This document shows positions 56,009-64,000 of a stretch of DNA of 64,000 bases, piece after piece; within the stretch, counting starts at the first letter, position 1, and each line of letters begins with the position of its first letter. A model generated the notes under the pieces. The model was not told the origin of the DNA. It saw only the letters and a program-made list of their open reading frames with translations, and ran no database searches. Where the stretch lies: contig NZ_QKWN01000001.1 of assembly GCF_007279655.1 (NCBI RefSeq), positions 434,001 through 498,000 of the forward strand, given 5' to 3'. Position numbers and translations under genes: made by a program. This stretch comes from Robertkochia solimangrovi (GTDB lineage: Bacteria; Bacteroidota; Bacteroidia; Flavobacteriales; Flavobacteriaceae).

Positions 56009-57001
56009 CTAATAGAATACGTAGTCAGAGAATTTTTCGAGTACTTCATCGAAAGCGGCAAAAACATCAACGGCATCATCACTGGTTACCATTTTCGTTC
56101 GGTGGTCCTTAAAATGTGGAATCCCCTTAAAATAATTGGTGTAGTGTCGTCTTGTTTCAAATACTCCAAGTTTTTCACCCTTCCAGTCGATAGCCATTTC
56201 CAGATGACGTCTTGCGGCATTAACACGTTCTTCAATAGTTGGGGGAGCCAGATGCTCTCCGGTCTTGAAATAGTGTTTAACCTCTTTAAAGAACCAGGGA
56301 TATCCGATACTTGCTCTTCCGATCATTGCGCCGTCAAGCCCAAACTCATCACGCATTTTTACAGCGGCTTCCGGGGTGTCAACGTCACCATTTCCAAATA
56401 CCGGGATGTTCATACGGGGATTGTTCTTAACCGCTGCAATAGGAGCCCAGTCTGCTTCTCCCTTATACATTTGAACCCGAGTTCTGCCATGAATTGAGAT
56501 AGCTTTGATACCGACGTCCTGAAGCCGCTCAGCAACTTCAACGATCTTTATGGAGTCTGAATCCCAACCCAACCTTGTTTTAACAGTAACGGGAAGTTTT
56601 GTGCGTTTAACCATCTCTTCGGTTAATTTCACCATCAGCGGAATATCACGAAGGATACCGGCGCCTGCATTTTTGCAAACCACTTTTTTAACGGGACAAC
56701 CGAAATTGATATCGATGATATCCGGATTTGATTGTTCGACGATATCGACGGCCTGTAACATACTGTCTAGTTCCGCACCGAAGATCTGAATACCAACCGG
56801 ACGCTCCTTTTCATAGATGTCCAGTTTTTGTACACTTTTTGCAGCATCACGGATCAAACCTTCTGAAGAGATAAATTCCGTATATACCACATCTGCACCC
56901 TGTTCCTTGCATAATGCTCTGAAAGGTGGATCACTAACATCCTCCATAGGAGCAAGTAATAATGGGAAATCATTCAGTTCTATGTCGCCGATCTTTACCA
57001 A
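56009..57001 (-). CDS. dusB: tRNA-dihydrouridine synthase (DusB type)
   Basis: 330 residues from TTG 57001 (MVKIGDIELNDFPLLLAPMEDVSD), the usual DusB opening. The longer frame to 57031 begins inside the promoter element TATCTTTG and is rejected; the TTG three codons upstream of my choice is an alternative. FMN-dependent reduction of uridines in tRNA. APMEDVSD, the catalytic-cysteine stretch NFGCPVKKVVCKNAGAG (about 90-106) and HGRTRVQMYKG are present. Confidence 0.93.
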   Translation of the reverse strand: MVKIGDIELNDFPLLLAPMEDVSDPPFRALCKEQGADVVYTEFISSEGLIRDAAKSVQKLDIYEKERPVGIQIFGAELDSMLQAVDIVEQSNPDIIDINFGCPVKKVVCKNAGAGILRDIPLMVKLTEEMVKRTKLPVTVKTRLGWDSDSIKIVEVAERLQDVGIKAISIHGRTRVQMYKGEADWAPIAAVKNNPRMNIPVFGNGDVDTPEAAVKMRDEFGLDGAMIGRASIGYPWFFKEVKHYFKTGEHLAPPTIEERVNAARRHLEMAIDWKGEKLGVFETRRHYTNYFKGIPHFKDHRTKMVTSDDAVDVFAAFDEVLEKFSDYVFY

Positions 57002-57028
57002 ATCTCTCAATTTTAGGGTTTTGCGGTG

Positions 57029-57036
57029 CAAAGATA
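57029..57036 (-). promoter_or_regulatory. TAnnTTTG promoter element for dusB
   Basis: TATCTTTG on the minus strand, perfect -7 match, 27 bp before the preferred start. It excludes the upstream TTG at 57031. Confidence 0.6.
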
Positions 57037-57073
57037 ACGGAAATAACGAAATGGCATGAATTTTAAGAAATCC

Positions 57074-59488
57074 TTAATTGGAATCCCCTGCACGAAGTCG
57101 CTCCAATTCCTTGATTTCCTTTTCTCTCTGGTTATCTTCCAGTCTGAAATTTCCGAAATTATAGCGGAATCCAACAAAAACAGTTCTGCTCTCCGGTTTA
57201 GCGATGTATCCGTTTTGCTGGTTGTAGTAATCTGTTCGATACATTACGTTATACGTATTGAAGATATCATTGAAATCCAGATTTAATTGGGCTCTTTTAT
57301 TCCAGAACGATTTGCTCAGTGAAATGTTCATAGAGAACTGGTTTTGGAAGTAATAGGAACCTTCTATATAGTCTGAAAGATATACGAGCCCGACATTACC
57401 CGTGAATGTTTGATCTTTGCTTAAAGTAAGTATATTGGTTATTTCACCATAGTAACCAAAAGTGGAGTTTGTTGCCAGTTCTGGTTCGCTTTCAAGTGCC
57501 TGAAATTCATTTTCAAGATAGAATCCGGACATATAAGTTACAAAGAACCACCAGTCGGTTAAACTTCGATAATGCTGAAAGTCGAGGCTATACTGTATAT
57601 CACTTTTGATATTGATCTCCGCAGTATATGCGATATGTTCAATATTTCGCTGGAATATCAGGCTTTGAAGCGGGTTTTTTCGATGGGTATAATAGGCGCT
57701 GAAAAAATATTGGTCAGCATAGGTATAATCTAACGCAATCTTGTTCTGTATGGATCGCGTCAGATAGGGGTTTCCAACTTTGAACTGAGATTCATTCATG
57801 TAGTAACGAAATGGATTCAGACTGCGGTATCTTGGCCGTTCTATGGAGCGATCGTAATTGAGTACCAACACATGTTTCGGAGAAAGGGTATATTCAAGAC
57901 TCAGGTCAGGAAAAATTTCAAAATATTCCTGAGTGTTTATCTCACCCAAGGTGAGAGAGTTTGCCTTAACATCGGTATATTCTCCTCTTATCCCCAGTCG
58001 TAACGACCAGGATTCCCAGCCCTTTGTACCGCTCATATATGCGGCATAGATGTTCTCATCATAATTAAAATCGTCGTCAAAAGCACCATCCGGCACTGCA
58101 GGTCCACCGAAGTCCATTGTACTGTCGCTGTTAATGGAAGAGAATTTACCTCCGGCTTCAGCAGAAATTTCCCCAACAGAAGTGGATATGTCAGACTGAG
58201 CGATCACGATGTTGTTTTGTTGCCAGGCATCGGTGTAGAAAAGATTTTCCTGTACAGGGTCATCATTGCTGTCAAAATAAAGGGTCAACATATCCTGCGT
58301 CTGTTCATGGGTGTAGTACACGTAATTAAGGGAAGTTTCCCAGGTACCACCCTTATCATTCAGTGCGGTGCTGAACTCTGCACCGAAATTATAATTATTT
58401 CGGTCTCTTTCCAGATAACTATCGGTCGTAAAGTACGAGTTCAGATCATTGGCATCGTTATAAATTCTTGTAATGGCATCATTTTCATAAGTGGTTCCGG
58501 GAGATAGCTGCAGATTGGCGATAAAGCTCAATTTACTCGACTCTGACAGATCGATATCTGCTATGGTATGAATATTATGTGCATAAGAACGCGTTACCCT
58601 GGTGAAATCGGTATTCCAATCTTCTGAAGGAATAGATGGATCTGCAAAATTGATATAGGAAAGGTCGTGCTTATATTCCTTTTGAGGATTATACTGGTAA
58701 CTGGCGAAAAGGTTAAGATTTTTCGTTTTATAAAAATGCTGGGTTCCAAAGTTATATTTAGGAAAAACTGCATTTTTCATACCTGCATTCACAGATCCTT
58801 TATAACCTATTGAAATATTGGCGCTGGTGACGATGTTCAATACGATACCTCCTTCAGCATCATAGCGGGAAGAAGGATTTGTAATAACTTCTATTTCTTT
58901 AATATTAGCTCCGGAATAGCCTTGCAGCAAGTCTTGTAATTCATCATTACTGATGTAAACACGGTTTCCGTTCAGATAGATAGTAGGTACAGATCCACGT
59001 ACCTGAAATTTCCCGTCGATGATCAGAACCCCGGGGGTACGTTTCAGGATATCATAGGCGTTCAAGCCGGATAAAGTAGAATTCTCTACTTTAAAGATTA
59101 TTCGGTCTGCTTTCTTCTCAAGACTCGGTTGTCGGTAAGATACGCTTACTTCATCGAGTTCCATCGTAGCTTGCTTTAAGTAAAGGGAAGACAGGTGAAA
59201 GTCCTTATCAAGATCTATATCCATATCCAGATCCTGATATCCCATATAACTCACTTTTAAAACATACTTTCCAGCAGTGATCCCATCGAACAGAAAATTT
59301 CCATTCTCTTCGGAACTAACCCCCATGATTATGGTACCTGCGGATCTATCGGTGAGCAGAAGGTTTACGAAGGGCAAAGGATTATCAGCTTCGTTCAGGA
59401 CGGTACCTGAAAGCTTATATTCCTGGGCACTGAGCATAATCGTAAACAGCAGCAGCAGATAAGTAAACGCAGGGCAACGATGATTCAT
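57074..59488 (-). CDS. TonB-dependent outer-membrane receptor (outer-membrane beta-barrel family)
   Basis: 804 residues. A signal peptide ends near IMLSAQ (about 22). A CarboxypepD_reg-like domain (about 25-110, LSGTVLNEADNPLPFVNL) is followed by a plug (about 120-220, RTPGVLIIDGKFQVRGSVPTIYLNG) and a long barrel of alternating strands to the end. The layout matches the PF14905-type family, whose substrates are mostly unknown; no SusD partner is adjacent. It stands alone on the minus strand, between dusB and lepA. Confidence 0.9.
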   Translation of the reverse strand: MNHRCPAFTYLLLLFTIMLSAQEYKLSGTVLNEADNPLPFVNLLLTDRSAGTIIMGVSSEENGNFLFDGITAGKYVLKVSYMGYQDLDMDIDLDKDFHLSSLYLKQATMELDEVSVSYRQPSLEKKADRIIFKVENSTLSGLNAYDILKRTPGVLIIDGKFQVRGSVPTIYLNGNRVYISNDELQDLLQGYSGANIKEIEVITNPSSRYDAEGGIVLNIVTSANISIGYKGSVNAGMKNAVFPKYNFGTQHFYKTKNLNLFASYQYNPQKEYKHDLSYINFADPSIPSEDWNTDFTRVTRSYAHNIHTIADIDLSESSKLSFIANLQLSPGTTYENDAITRIYNDANDLNSYFTTDSYLERDRNNYNFGAEFSTALNDKGGTWETSLNYVYYTHEQTQDMLTLYFDSNDDPVQENLFYTDAWQQNNIVIAQSDISTSVGEISAEAGGKFSSINSDSTMDFGGPAVPDGAFDDDFNYDENIYAAYMSGTKGWESWSLRLGIRGEYTDVKANSLTLGEINTQEYFEIFPDLSLEYTLSPKHVLVLNYDRSIERPRYRSLNPFRYYMNESQFKVGNPYLTRSIQNKIALDYTYADQYFFSAYYTHRKNPLQSLIFQRNIEHIAYTAEINIKSDIQYSLDFQHYRSLTDWWFFVTYMSGFYLENEFQALESEPELATNSTFGYYGEITNILTLSKDQTFTGNVGLVYLSDYIEGSYYFQNQFSMNISLSKSFWNKRAQLNLDFNDIFNTYNVMYRTDYYNQQNGYIAKPESRTVFVGFRYNFGNFRLEDNQREKEIKELERLRAGDSN

Positions 59489-59634
59489 TAAAGATGGTTA
59501 GCTTAGGTATTTTCGTTAAAAATAATTATTTATTTACGATAACAAAGTGTTCCGTTAAAAAAACCCCTATCATCATGAATACGAATAGATTGGCGAAACC
59601 GATTTAATTGGTGCCTGCACGTATTAAAATAACT

Positions 59635-59642
59635 TATATTTG
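59635..59642 (+). promoter_or_regulatory. TAnnTTTG promoter element for lepA
   Basis: TATATTTG, perfect -7 match, 28 bp before the lepA ATG. A TTG 24 bp further upstream is a weak -33 candidate. The gap 59489-59670 holds no ORF. Confidence 0.65.
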
Positions 59643-59670
59643 CAAACCAATATGATGTTTAGAAATTGCT

Positions 59671-61467
59671 ATGAAGCACATTAGAAACTTTTGTATCATC
59701 GCGCATATCGACCACGGAAAGAGTACATTAGCCGACAGGCTATTGGACTTTACGGGTTCGGTTACCGAGCGTGAGAAACAAGACCAGTTGCTCGACAATA
59801 TGGACCTTGAGAGAGAACGTGGTATCACCATTAAGAGCCACGCGATCCAAATGGAATATGAATATAAGGGGGAACACTACATATTAAACCTGATCGATAC
59901 ACCCGGTCACGTGGATTTCTCGTATGAAGTATCACGATCCATAGCGGCCTGTGAAGGTGCACTACTGGTAGTTGATGCTGCTCAGAGTATTCAGGCCCAA
60001 ACAATATCAAACCTATATTTAGCCCTGGAAAATGATCTGGAGATCATTCCTGTGTTGAACAAGGTTGATCTGCCTTCTGCAAATCCTGAAGAAGTGACAG
60101 ATGATATCGTAGACCTTTTAGGTTGCGATCCTTCAGATGTGATCCCTGCAAGTGCAAAGACCGGAATTGGAATTGAGGAGATCCTTTCAGCAATTATTGA
60201 GAGGGTACCACCGCCAAAAGGGGAACCTGATGAACCGCTGCAGGCACTGATCTTCGATTCTGTTTATAATCCATTTCGCGGTGTAGAAACTTATTTCCGT
60301 GTGATGAACGGTGAGATCAGAAAGGGTCAGAAGATCAAATTCATGGCGACGAAGAAGACCTACTTCGCAGATGAGGTAGGAACTTTAAAACTTGTTCAGC
60401 ATCCGAAGGAGGTTATCAAGACAGGAGATGTGGGTTATCTGATCACCGGGATTAAAGAAGCACGTGAAGTGAAAGTAGGGGATACGATCACCGATGCTGC
60501 GAATCCTACAACTCGTATGATCGAAGGATTCGAAAATGTTAAACCGATGGTCTTCGCCGGAATCTATCCGGTAGATACGGAAGATTATGAGGAGCTTCGC
60601 GGAGCGATGGATAAATTACAGCTCAACGATGCTTCACTGGTCTATACACCGGAAAGTTCAGCAGCACTCGGATTTGGATTCCGTTGTGGATTCCTTGGAA
60701 TGTTACACCTGGAGATCATACAGGAACGTTTGGAACGTGAATTTGACATGACGGTGATCACTACGGTACCTAACGTTAGTTATCATGCTTTTTCCAAAAA
60801 GGAGCCGGATACGCTGATCATTGTTAATAACCCTTCCGATCTTCCGGAACCTTCGAAACTCGACAGGGTAGAAGAGCCTTATATCAAAGCTACCATCATC
60901 ACGCAATCTGACTTCATCGGGGCGGTAATGTCACTTTGTATTGAGAAGCGCGGTGTGATCACCAATCAAACGTATCTTACTCCTGAAAGAGTGGAACTCA
61001 CTTTCGATATGCCACTGGCTGAGATCGTATTCGATTTTTATGACCGACTTAAGACGGTGTCCAAGGGGTATGCTTCCTTTGATTATTCGCCGATAGGATT
61101 GAGGGAATCAAAACTTGTTAAGGTAGATGTACTTATCAATGGTAACTCTGTTGATGCGCTTTCTGCTTTGATCCATGCCGATAATGCATACACGATCGGA
61201 AAGAAAATGTGTGAAAAGCTCAGAGAACTGATCCCAAGACAGCAGTTCGATATTCCTATTCAGGCAGCTATCGGTGCGAAGATCATTTCCAGAGAAACGA
61301 TAAAGGCACTCCGAAAAGACGTAACCGCCAAATGTTACGGAGGTGATATTTCCCGTAAGAGAAAGCTTCTTGAAAAGCAGAAAAAGGGTAAAAAGCGTAT
61401 GCGTCAGGTGGGTAATGTGGAGATTCCGCAACAGGCATTTATGGCTGTATTAAAACTCAATGACTAA
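59671..61467 (+). CDS. lepA: Elongation factor 4
   Basis: 598 residues, normal length. Translational GTPase that acts on stalled or mis-translocated ribosomes. P-loop AHIDHGKST (11-19), DTPGHVDF (about 77-84) and NKVD (about 131-134) are intact; the EF-G-like domains and the LepA-specific C-terminal domain ([47 protein letters not shown]) follow. Monocistronic. Confidence 0.98.
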   Translation: MKHIRNFCIIAHIDHGKSTLADRLLDFTGSVTEREKQDQLLDNMDLERERGITIKSHAIQMEYEYKGEHYILNLIDTPGHVDFSYEVSRSIAACEGALLVVDAAQSIQAQTISNLYLALENDLEIIPVLNKVDLPSANPEEVTDDIVDLLGCDPSDVIPASAKTGIGIEEILSAIIERVPPPKGEPDEPLQALIFDSVYNPFRGVETYFRVMNGEIRKGQKIKFMATKKTYFADEVGTLKLVQHPKEVIKTGDVGYLITGIKEAREVKVGDTITDAANPTTRMIEGFENVKPMVFAGIYPVDTEDYEELRGAMDKLQLNDASLVYTPESSAALGFGFRCGFLGMLHLEIIQERLEREFDMTVITTVPNVSYHAFSKKEPDTLIIVNNPSDLPEPSKLDRVEEPYIKATIITQSDFIGAVMSLCIEKRGVITNQTYLTPERVELTFDMPLAEIVFDFYDRLKTVSKGYASFDYSPIGLRESKLVKVDVLINGNSVDALSALIHADNAYTIGKKMCEKLRELIPRQQFDIPIQAAIGAKIISRETIKALRKDVTAKCYGGDISRKRKLLEKQKKGKKRMRQVGNVEIPQQAFMAVLKLND

Positions 61468-61510
61468 TACGATAGTATAGAAACAGTACTGTTCTGTTCA
61501 TTATAAAATC

Positions 61511-61553
61511 AATGCTCTTCCGTATTTTTGAAAATACAGGGGAGCATTTTTTA
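61511..61553 (+). terminator. Terminator between lepA and the convergent permease gene
   Basis: AATGCTC (61511-61517) pairs with GAGCATT (61542-61548); an inner stem GTATTTT/AAAATAC extends it. A T run follows on the plus strand. Confidence 0.8.
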
Positions 61554-61568
61554 TGCGGTTAAATGCTA

Positions 61569-62771
61569 TTATAACTGGATCAACTTAGCATTGATCCTTG
61601 AGGAAGCGATCTTTGCAGCGAAAAAACCAAGAATAAAGATAGTGGTAAAAACGATGAACACGTTAAAAACACTGAATTCTACCGGATAAGGGAGTGAGGG
61701 TGTCAGTTTGATCCAGGCAAATGTGGTTTGTGTCCATACCAGTATTCCAGCGAGTACAATACCGATAATACCCCCGACGGAAGAGACGAGAAGGCCCTGA
61801 AGGAAGTAGATACGGCGGAGTTGCCTAACAGGTACTCCCAGACTGAAAAGGGTTTTGAGATTGGCCTTTTTGTCCAGAACCATCATAATGATGGCTCCTA
61901 CCACATTGAATAAAGCAATGATAAGTACCAGTGTAAAGATGAGATAGATAGCCAGATTCTCAGTATTTAGCATCTTATAGAGTGCATCATTCAATTGTGC
62001 TCGGGTTTTCAATGCTACTGTATCGGGTAATAATTTGCTTATTTCCGGAATCAATGATTCAGGAACAATACCCTGTTTGAGCTTAAAATTGATGCCGGTG
62101 ATCTGGGTGCTGTCTTTTTCCAATAGCGGCTGAATGGTAGCCAGTTTGGCAAAGACGTATTTCTTATCAAGATCCTCATTTACGGCATAGACGCCGGAAA
62201 CTGTTACGGATAATTCGTTATAAGGCTTTTTCTGAGAGGTGATCCCGCCGGTCCCCGGTTTCGGAGCGAGGATTTTGAGCGGACTGCGGTAGTCGTTGAT
62301 TCCGAGTCCTAACAGGTTCGCGACTCCAATTCCTGTAACCACCTGATACGGATCCTTATCCATCCAGGAACCGAAGTAAAGGATACTGTCGGTATCGGTC
62401 ACCAGAGGGTAATTTTCATCAACGGCTTTTACCCATGCAACATGATTCTTTTGGTTGTGAGTTAGAAAGATCCTTTCCTCAATTTCTGTGGAATAATAAG
62501 CAATACCTTCAATTGCTTTTATCTGTTCTGCCGTGTTTTCGTCGAAAGTAAAATATTTGCCTTCGGTAGTAACGGCTTTTAGATCGGGATCAAAGGTGTT
62601 GGAAAAAGACAGACTAAAGGTTTTAAGTCCGGCAAAAGCAGAAAGTACAATGAATAAGGCAGCAGCCCCAATAACAATAACGAGAAAAGTAACCAGGTTA
62701 ATGATATTGACGGCATTCTGGCTGCTTTTGGATACCAGGTATCGCTTAGCTATGTACAGGGCAATATTCAA
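61569..62771 (-). CDS. FtsX-like / LolCE-type ABC transporter permease
   Basis: 400 residues. An N-terminal transmembrane helix with the ARRYL-like IAKRYLVSK start is followed by a periplasmic domain (about 45-265) and three C-terminal helices (about 275-300, 325-350, 370-395), the FtsX/MacB_PCD arrangement. Known relatives move lipoproteins (LolC/E) or couple to cell-wall hydrolases; no ATPase gene is adjacent, so the partner is encoded elsewhere. It begins 3 bp after the rbfA stop, in the same operon. Confidence 0.88.
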   Translation of the reverse strand: MNIALYIAKRYLVSKSSQNAVNIINLVTFLVIVIGAAALFIVLSAFAGLKTFSLSFSNTFDPDLKAVTTEGKYFTFDENTAEQIKAIEGIAYYSTEIEERIFLTHNQKNHVAWVKAVDENYPLVTDTDSILYFGSWMDKDPYQVVTGIGVANLLGLGINDYRSPLKILAPKPGTGGITSQKKPYNELSVTVSGVYAVNEDLDKKYVFAKLATIQPLLEKDSTQITGINFKLKQGIVPESLIPEISKLLPDTVALKTRAQLNDALYKMLNTENLAIYLIFTLVLIIALFNVVGAIIMMVLDKKANLKTLFSLGVPVRQLRRIYFLQGLLVSSVGGIIGIVLAGILVWTQTTFAWIKLTPSLPYPVEFSVFNVFIVFTTIFILGFFAAKIASSRINAKLIQL

Positions 62772-62774
62772 TGC

Positions 62775-63167
62775 TTACGACTTCTTTCTTTTATCGAGGA
62801 GATCCGGGTTTTGAATAGGATTGTCATTGCCTTTGAGGGAATTCTCGATACGGTCGATATATTCCAGGGAATCGTCAATATGGAATTCCAATTCGGGAAC
62901 TCTTCTCAGTTGATTCTTAGTACGCAATGCAAGCTGATGCTTAATAAGAGGCTGATTGGAGCGCATACCCTCCAGCAATTCCTTTCCGTTGTCATGTGGA
63001 AAAATGCTTACATAAACTTTTGCGATCGAAAGGTCGGTGGTCACATTAACTTTTGTGACAGAGATCAGCGTTCCTGTCATTCCACCATCCTTAGCCGCTC
63101 TTTGCAGTATCTCGGCCAGATCTTTCTGTAAGACACCTGCGATTTTCTTCTGTCTTTGTGTTTCCAT
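62775..63167 (-). CDS. rbfA: 30S ribosome-binding factor A
   Basis: 130 residues. Late 16S rRNA maturation and cold-adaptation factor. The start METQRQKKIAGVLQKDLAEILQ and the KH-like SIAKVYVSIFP strand are characteristic. A perfect promoter element TACTTTTG (63172-63179) ends only 4 bp before the ATG, so the mRNA could be leaderless. First gene of an operon with the FtsX-like permease. Confidence 0.95.
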   Translation of the reverse strand: METQRQKKIAGVLQKDLAEILQRAAKDGGMTGTLISVTKVNVTTDLSIAKVYVSIFPHDNGKELLEGMRSNQPLIKHQLALRTKNQLRRVPELEFHIDDSLEYIDRIENSLKGNDNPIQNPDLLDKRKKS

Positions 63168-63171
63168 GGTA

Positions 63172-63179
63172 CAAAAGTA
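63172..63179 (-). promoter_or_regulatory. TAnnTTTG promoter element abutting the rbfA start
   Basis: TACTTTTG on the minus strand. With the usual geometry of this element the transcript would start at or within a few bases of the ATG at 63167. Confidence 0.55.
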
Positions 63180-63240
63180 CTGATTAAAGATTAAGAATTA
63201 AGAATTATGGATTAATTGGGAAAGGGTTACAATATTTTGG

Positions 63241-63415
63241 TATGCTGACGCTTGGGGAAGTTACGATTCTGCCCACCGTAAGCAGGCCCGGCCACGGACC
63301 TTCGGCGAAGCCGGAGTGTTTCCCGAGAAAGGGGAGCGGGCTCAGTTTTTTTGGCTTCGCTAGCTCAGCATTTCTTGTCATTCATTGTCTCTGGTCAAAA
63401 ATGAAGCTCGCTAAT
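63241..63415. other. GC-rich intergenic segment with nested inverted repeats
   Basis: Within the 295-bp gap between rbfA and the HTH gene, this stretch is visibly richer in G and C than anything nearby. GCGAAGCC (63305-63312) is repeated inverted as GGCTTCGC (63353-63360), enclosing CCCG (63322-63325) and CGGG (63337-63340). A 61-codon plus-strand frame crosses it but has no domain or promoter. Left of it, 63181-63210 has short AAGAATT direct repeats. It may be a dispersed repeat or a remnant; I cannot assign it. Confidence 0.4.
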
Positions 63416-63462
63416 GGTAGCTGTTAAGAATAATTAGATTGACTTATTAAATATCGGTGGAA

Positions 63463-63699
63463 TTATTCGTTTTCTTCGGGTTTGAAGAATTCGCATATAT
63501 CGATCTTGTAGTGCTGGGCGATGGCGTAGAGAGTTTTTACGGTCGGATTGCCTTCAGCTCTTTCGATACGACCGATCTGATTGGCGGATTTTCCGACCCA
63601 GTTTCCCAAATCCAGTTGGGAGATACCTTCCTCAGTTCTAAGTTTTTTGATCTTATCACCGATGGTCACATACAACTTATCTAACCCGTCCATTTCCAT
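63463..63699 (-). CDS. Small XRE-family helix-turn-helix regulator
   Basis: 78 residues from ATG 63699 (MEMDGLDKLYVTIGDKIKKLR); a start 13 codons upstream is possible but would carry an atypical hydrophobic leader. The HTH_3 domain covers about 13-70: LRTEEGISQLDLGNWVGKSANQIGRIERAEGNPTVKTLYAIA (split here as one continuous domain). It is a stand-alone DNA-binding protein. A 22-bp perfect palindrome 32 bp upstream is a likely operator, so it may repress itself and the divergent plus-strand promoter at 63766. Confidence 0.9.
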   Translation of the reverse strand: MEMDGLDKLYVTIGDKIKKLRTEEGISQLDLGNWVGKSANQIGRIERAEGNPTVKTLYAIAQHYKIDICEFFKPEENE

Positions 63700-63730
63700 A
63701 CTATAAAAGTTGTGATATTTTGAAAAAAAC

Positions 63731-63752
63731 ATCAACACATATATGTGTTGAT
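63731..63752. promoter_or_regulatory. 22-bp perfect palindrome, probable operator of the HTH regulator
   Basis: ATCAACACATA followed by its exact reverse complement TATGTGTTGAT. It lies between the regulator start and the plus-strand -7 element, and overlaps where the plus-strand -33 region would fall. Confidence 0.65.
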
Positions 63753-63765
63753 TAAAATTATTTTC

Positions 63766-63773
63766 TATATTTG
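63766..63773 (+). promoter_or_regulatory. TAnnTTTG promoter element for a rightward transcript
   Basis: TATATTTG, perfect -7 match, with a TTG 15 bp upstream inside the palindrome. The predicted transcript starts near 63778, at the base of the first hairpin. Confidence 0.6.
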
Positions 63774-63776
63774 TAA

Positions 63777-64000
63777 GCGGATTACATATAAAAGCGAAGC
63801 TAATTCATGTAATACGCCTGTTTTATCTGTATTTATTTACAGAAAAATTCTACAAACGGAATTTCTGACCGATATGTAATTCCGGTAGTGAACCCGGGCA
63901 CTGCACGGAGCTGAAAATTCAAAATGTAGCCATAAGTATTCCACAATAAAGTTGCGGGGTAGGTTAACAGGTGTAGTGAATTAAGTTTATCGTTGTTAAT
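63777..64000 (+). ncRNA. Possible structured RNA or highly structured 5' leader, runs off right edge
   Basis: No coding frame is visible here. Successive hairpins can be drawn: GCGGATTACAT (63777-63787) with ATGTAATACGC (63807-63817, one mismatch); TCTGTA (63826-63831) with TACAGA (63838-63843); CTAC plus CGGAATT (63850-63863) with AATTCCG plus GTAG (63878-63888); AGTG (63887-63890) with CACT (63899-63902) around CCCGGG. The first begins where the promoter predicts the transcript start. Could be a small RNA, the leader of a gene beyond the edge, or part of a mobile element. I recognise no known RNA family. Confidence 0.3.

Noticed and set aside
63242-63427. 61-codon plus-strand frame in the GC-rich island
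   Set aside because: No family, no promoter, composition driven by the unusual segment; reported as a non-coding segment instead.
63463-63699. XRE protein as antitoxin of a toxin-antitoxin pair
   Set aside because: No toxin-like frame adjacent within the window; the right flank beyond 64 kb is unseen.
1-64000. tRNA or rRNA genes, insertion sequences, integrases
   Set aside because: Looked for acceptor/T-loop patterns, rRNA signatures and transposase or integrase motifs; none seen.

Overview
The window is a stretch of chromosome from an AT-rich marine- or soil-type member of the Bacteroidota, almost certainly class Flavobacteriia. The evidence is a gliding/type IX secretion adhesin locus with SprB-type repeats, a PorP/SprF protein and a CHU_C-type C-terminal domain; DUF4175, DUF2807, DUF2007 and CarboxypepD_reg/TonB receptor families that are typical of the phylum; and repeated perfect copies of the Bacteroidota -7 promoter element TAnnTTTG close to start codons. 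The species cannot be named from the sequence alone.

Layout. 1-14.3 kb (minus strand): a three-gene surface operon encoding an Ig-like protein with a gliding-motility C-terminal domain, a PorP/SprF-like barrel fused to SPOR-like domains, and a giant repeat adhesin that runs off the left edge. 14.6-20.1 kb: the two Glx-tRNA synthetases (glnS, gltX) around a small envelope-stress-like trio (YtxH, holin-like, DUF6327) and a stomatin-like SPFH protein. 20.3-26.9 kb: DUF4175, ybeY, mnmG and a methyltransferase on the plus strand. 27-33.3 kb: a Skp-like lipoprotein, an AsmA-like protein, a LysE exporter, DUF2807 and RNase R. 33.4-34.4 kb: two tiny genes and a 548-bp AT-rich gene-free gap. 34.4-36.6 kb: rpiB, a CDF metal exporter, an ElaA-type acetyltransferase and an unknown protein. 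36.7-46.6 kb: an unusual exported-enzyme neighbourhood containing two class-A beta-lactamase-like serine hydrolases, an ATP/ADP-carrier-like membrane protein fused to HEAT repeats, a signal-peptide-bearing dikinase-like protein and a patatin. 46.7-53.4 kb: S41 protease, rnpA, M1 aminopeptidase, subtilisin-like lipoprotein and MBL hydrolase. 53.6-63.2 kb: Na+/H+ antiporter, dusB, TonB-dependent receptor, lepA, an FtsX-type permease and rbfA. 63.2-64 kb: a GC-rich island, an XRE regulator with a perfect palindrome upstream, and the start of a heavily hairpinned plus-strand transcript.

Main reading. The 33.86-34.41 kb gap looks like the chromosomal replication origin. It is long, AT-rich and gene-free, carries a cluster of TTATCAACA/TTATTAACA-type DnaA-box-like words, and hand counts of G and C in coding samples on both sides show the skew changing across it. 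Two parS-like sites with a GTTYCACGTGGAAC core lie 8-10 kb to its left, one inside the 3' end of ybeY and one forming the palindromic hairpin after mnmG. dnaA, parA and parB are not in the window.

The second point of interest is the 36.7-46.6 kb enzyme cluster, where an exported ATP-grasp/phosphohistidine protein with glucan-water-dikinase-like domain order sits next to a putative nucleotide carrier. The third is the right edge, where a possible structured RNA starts opposite a small HTH regulator.
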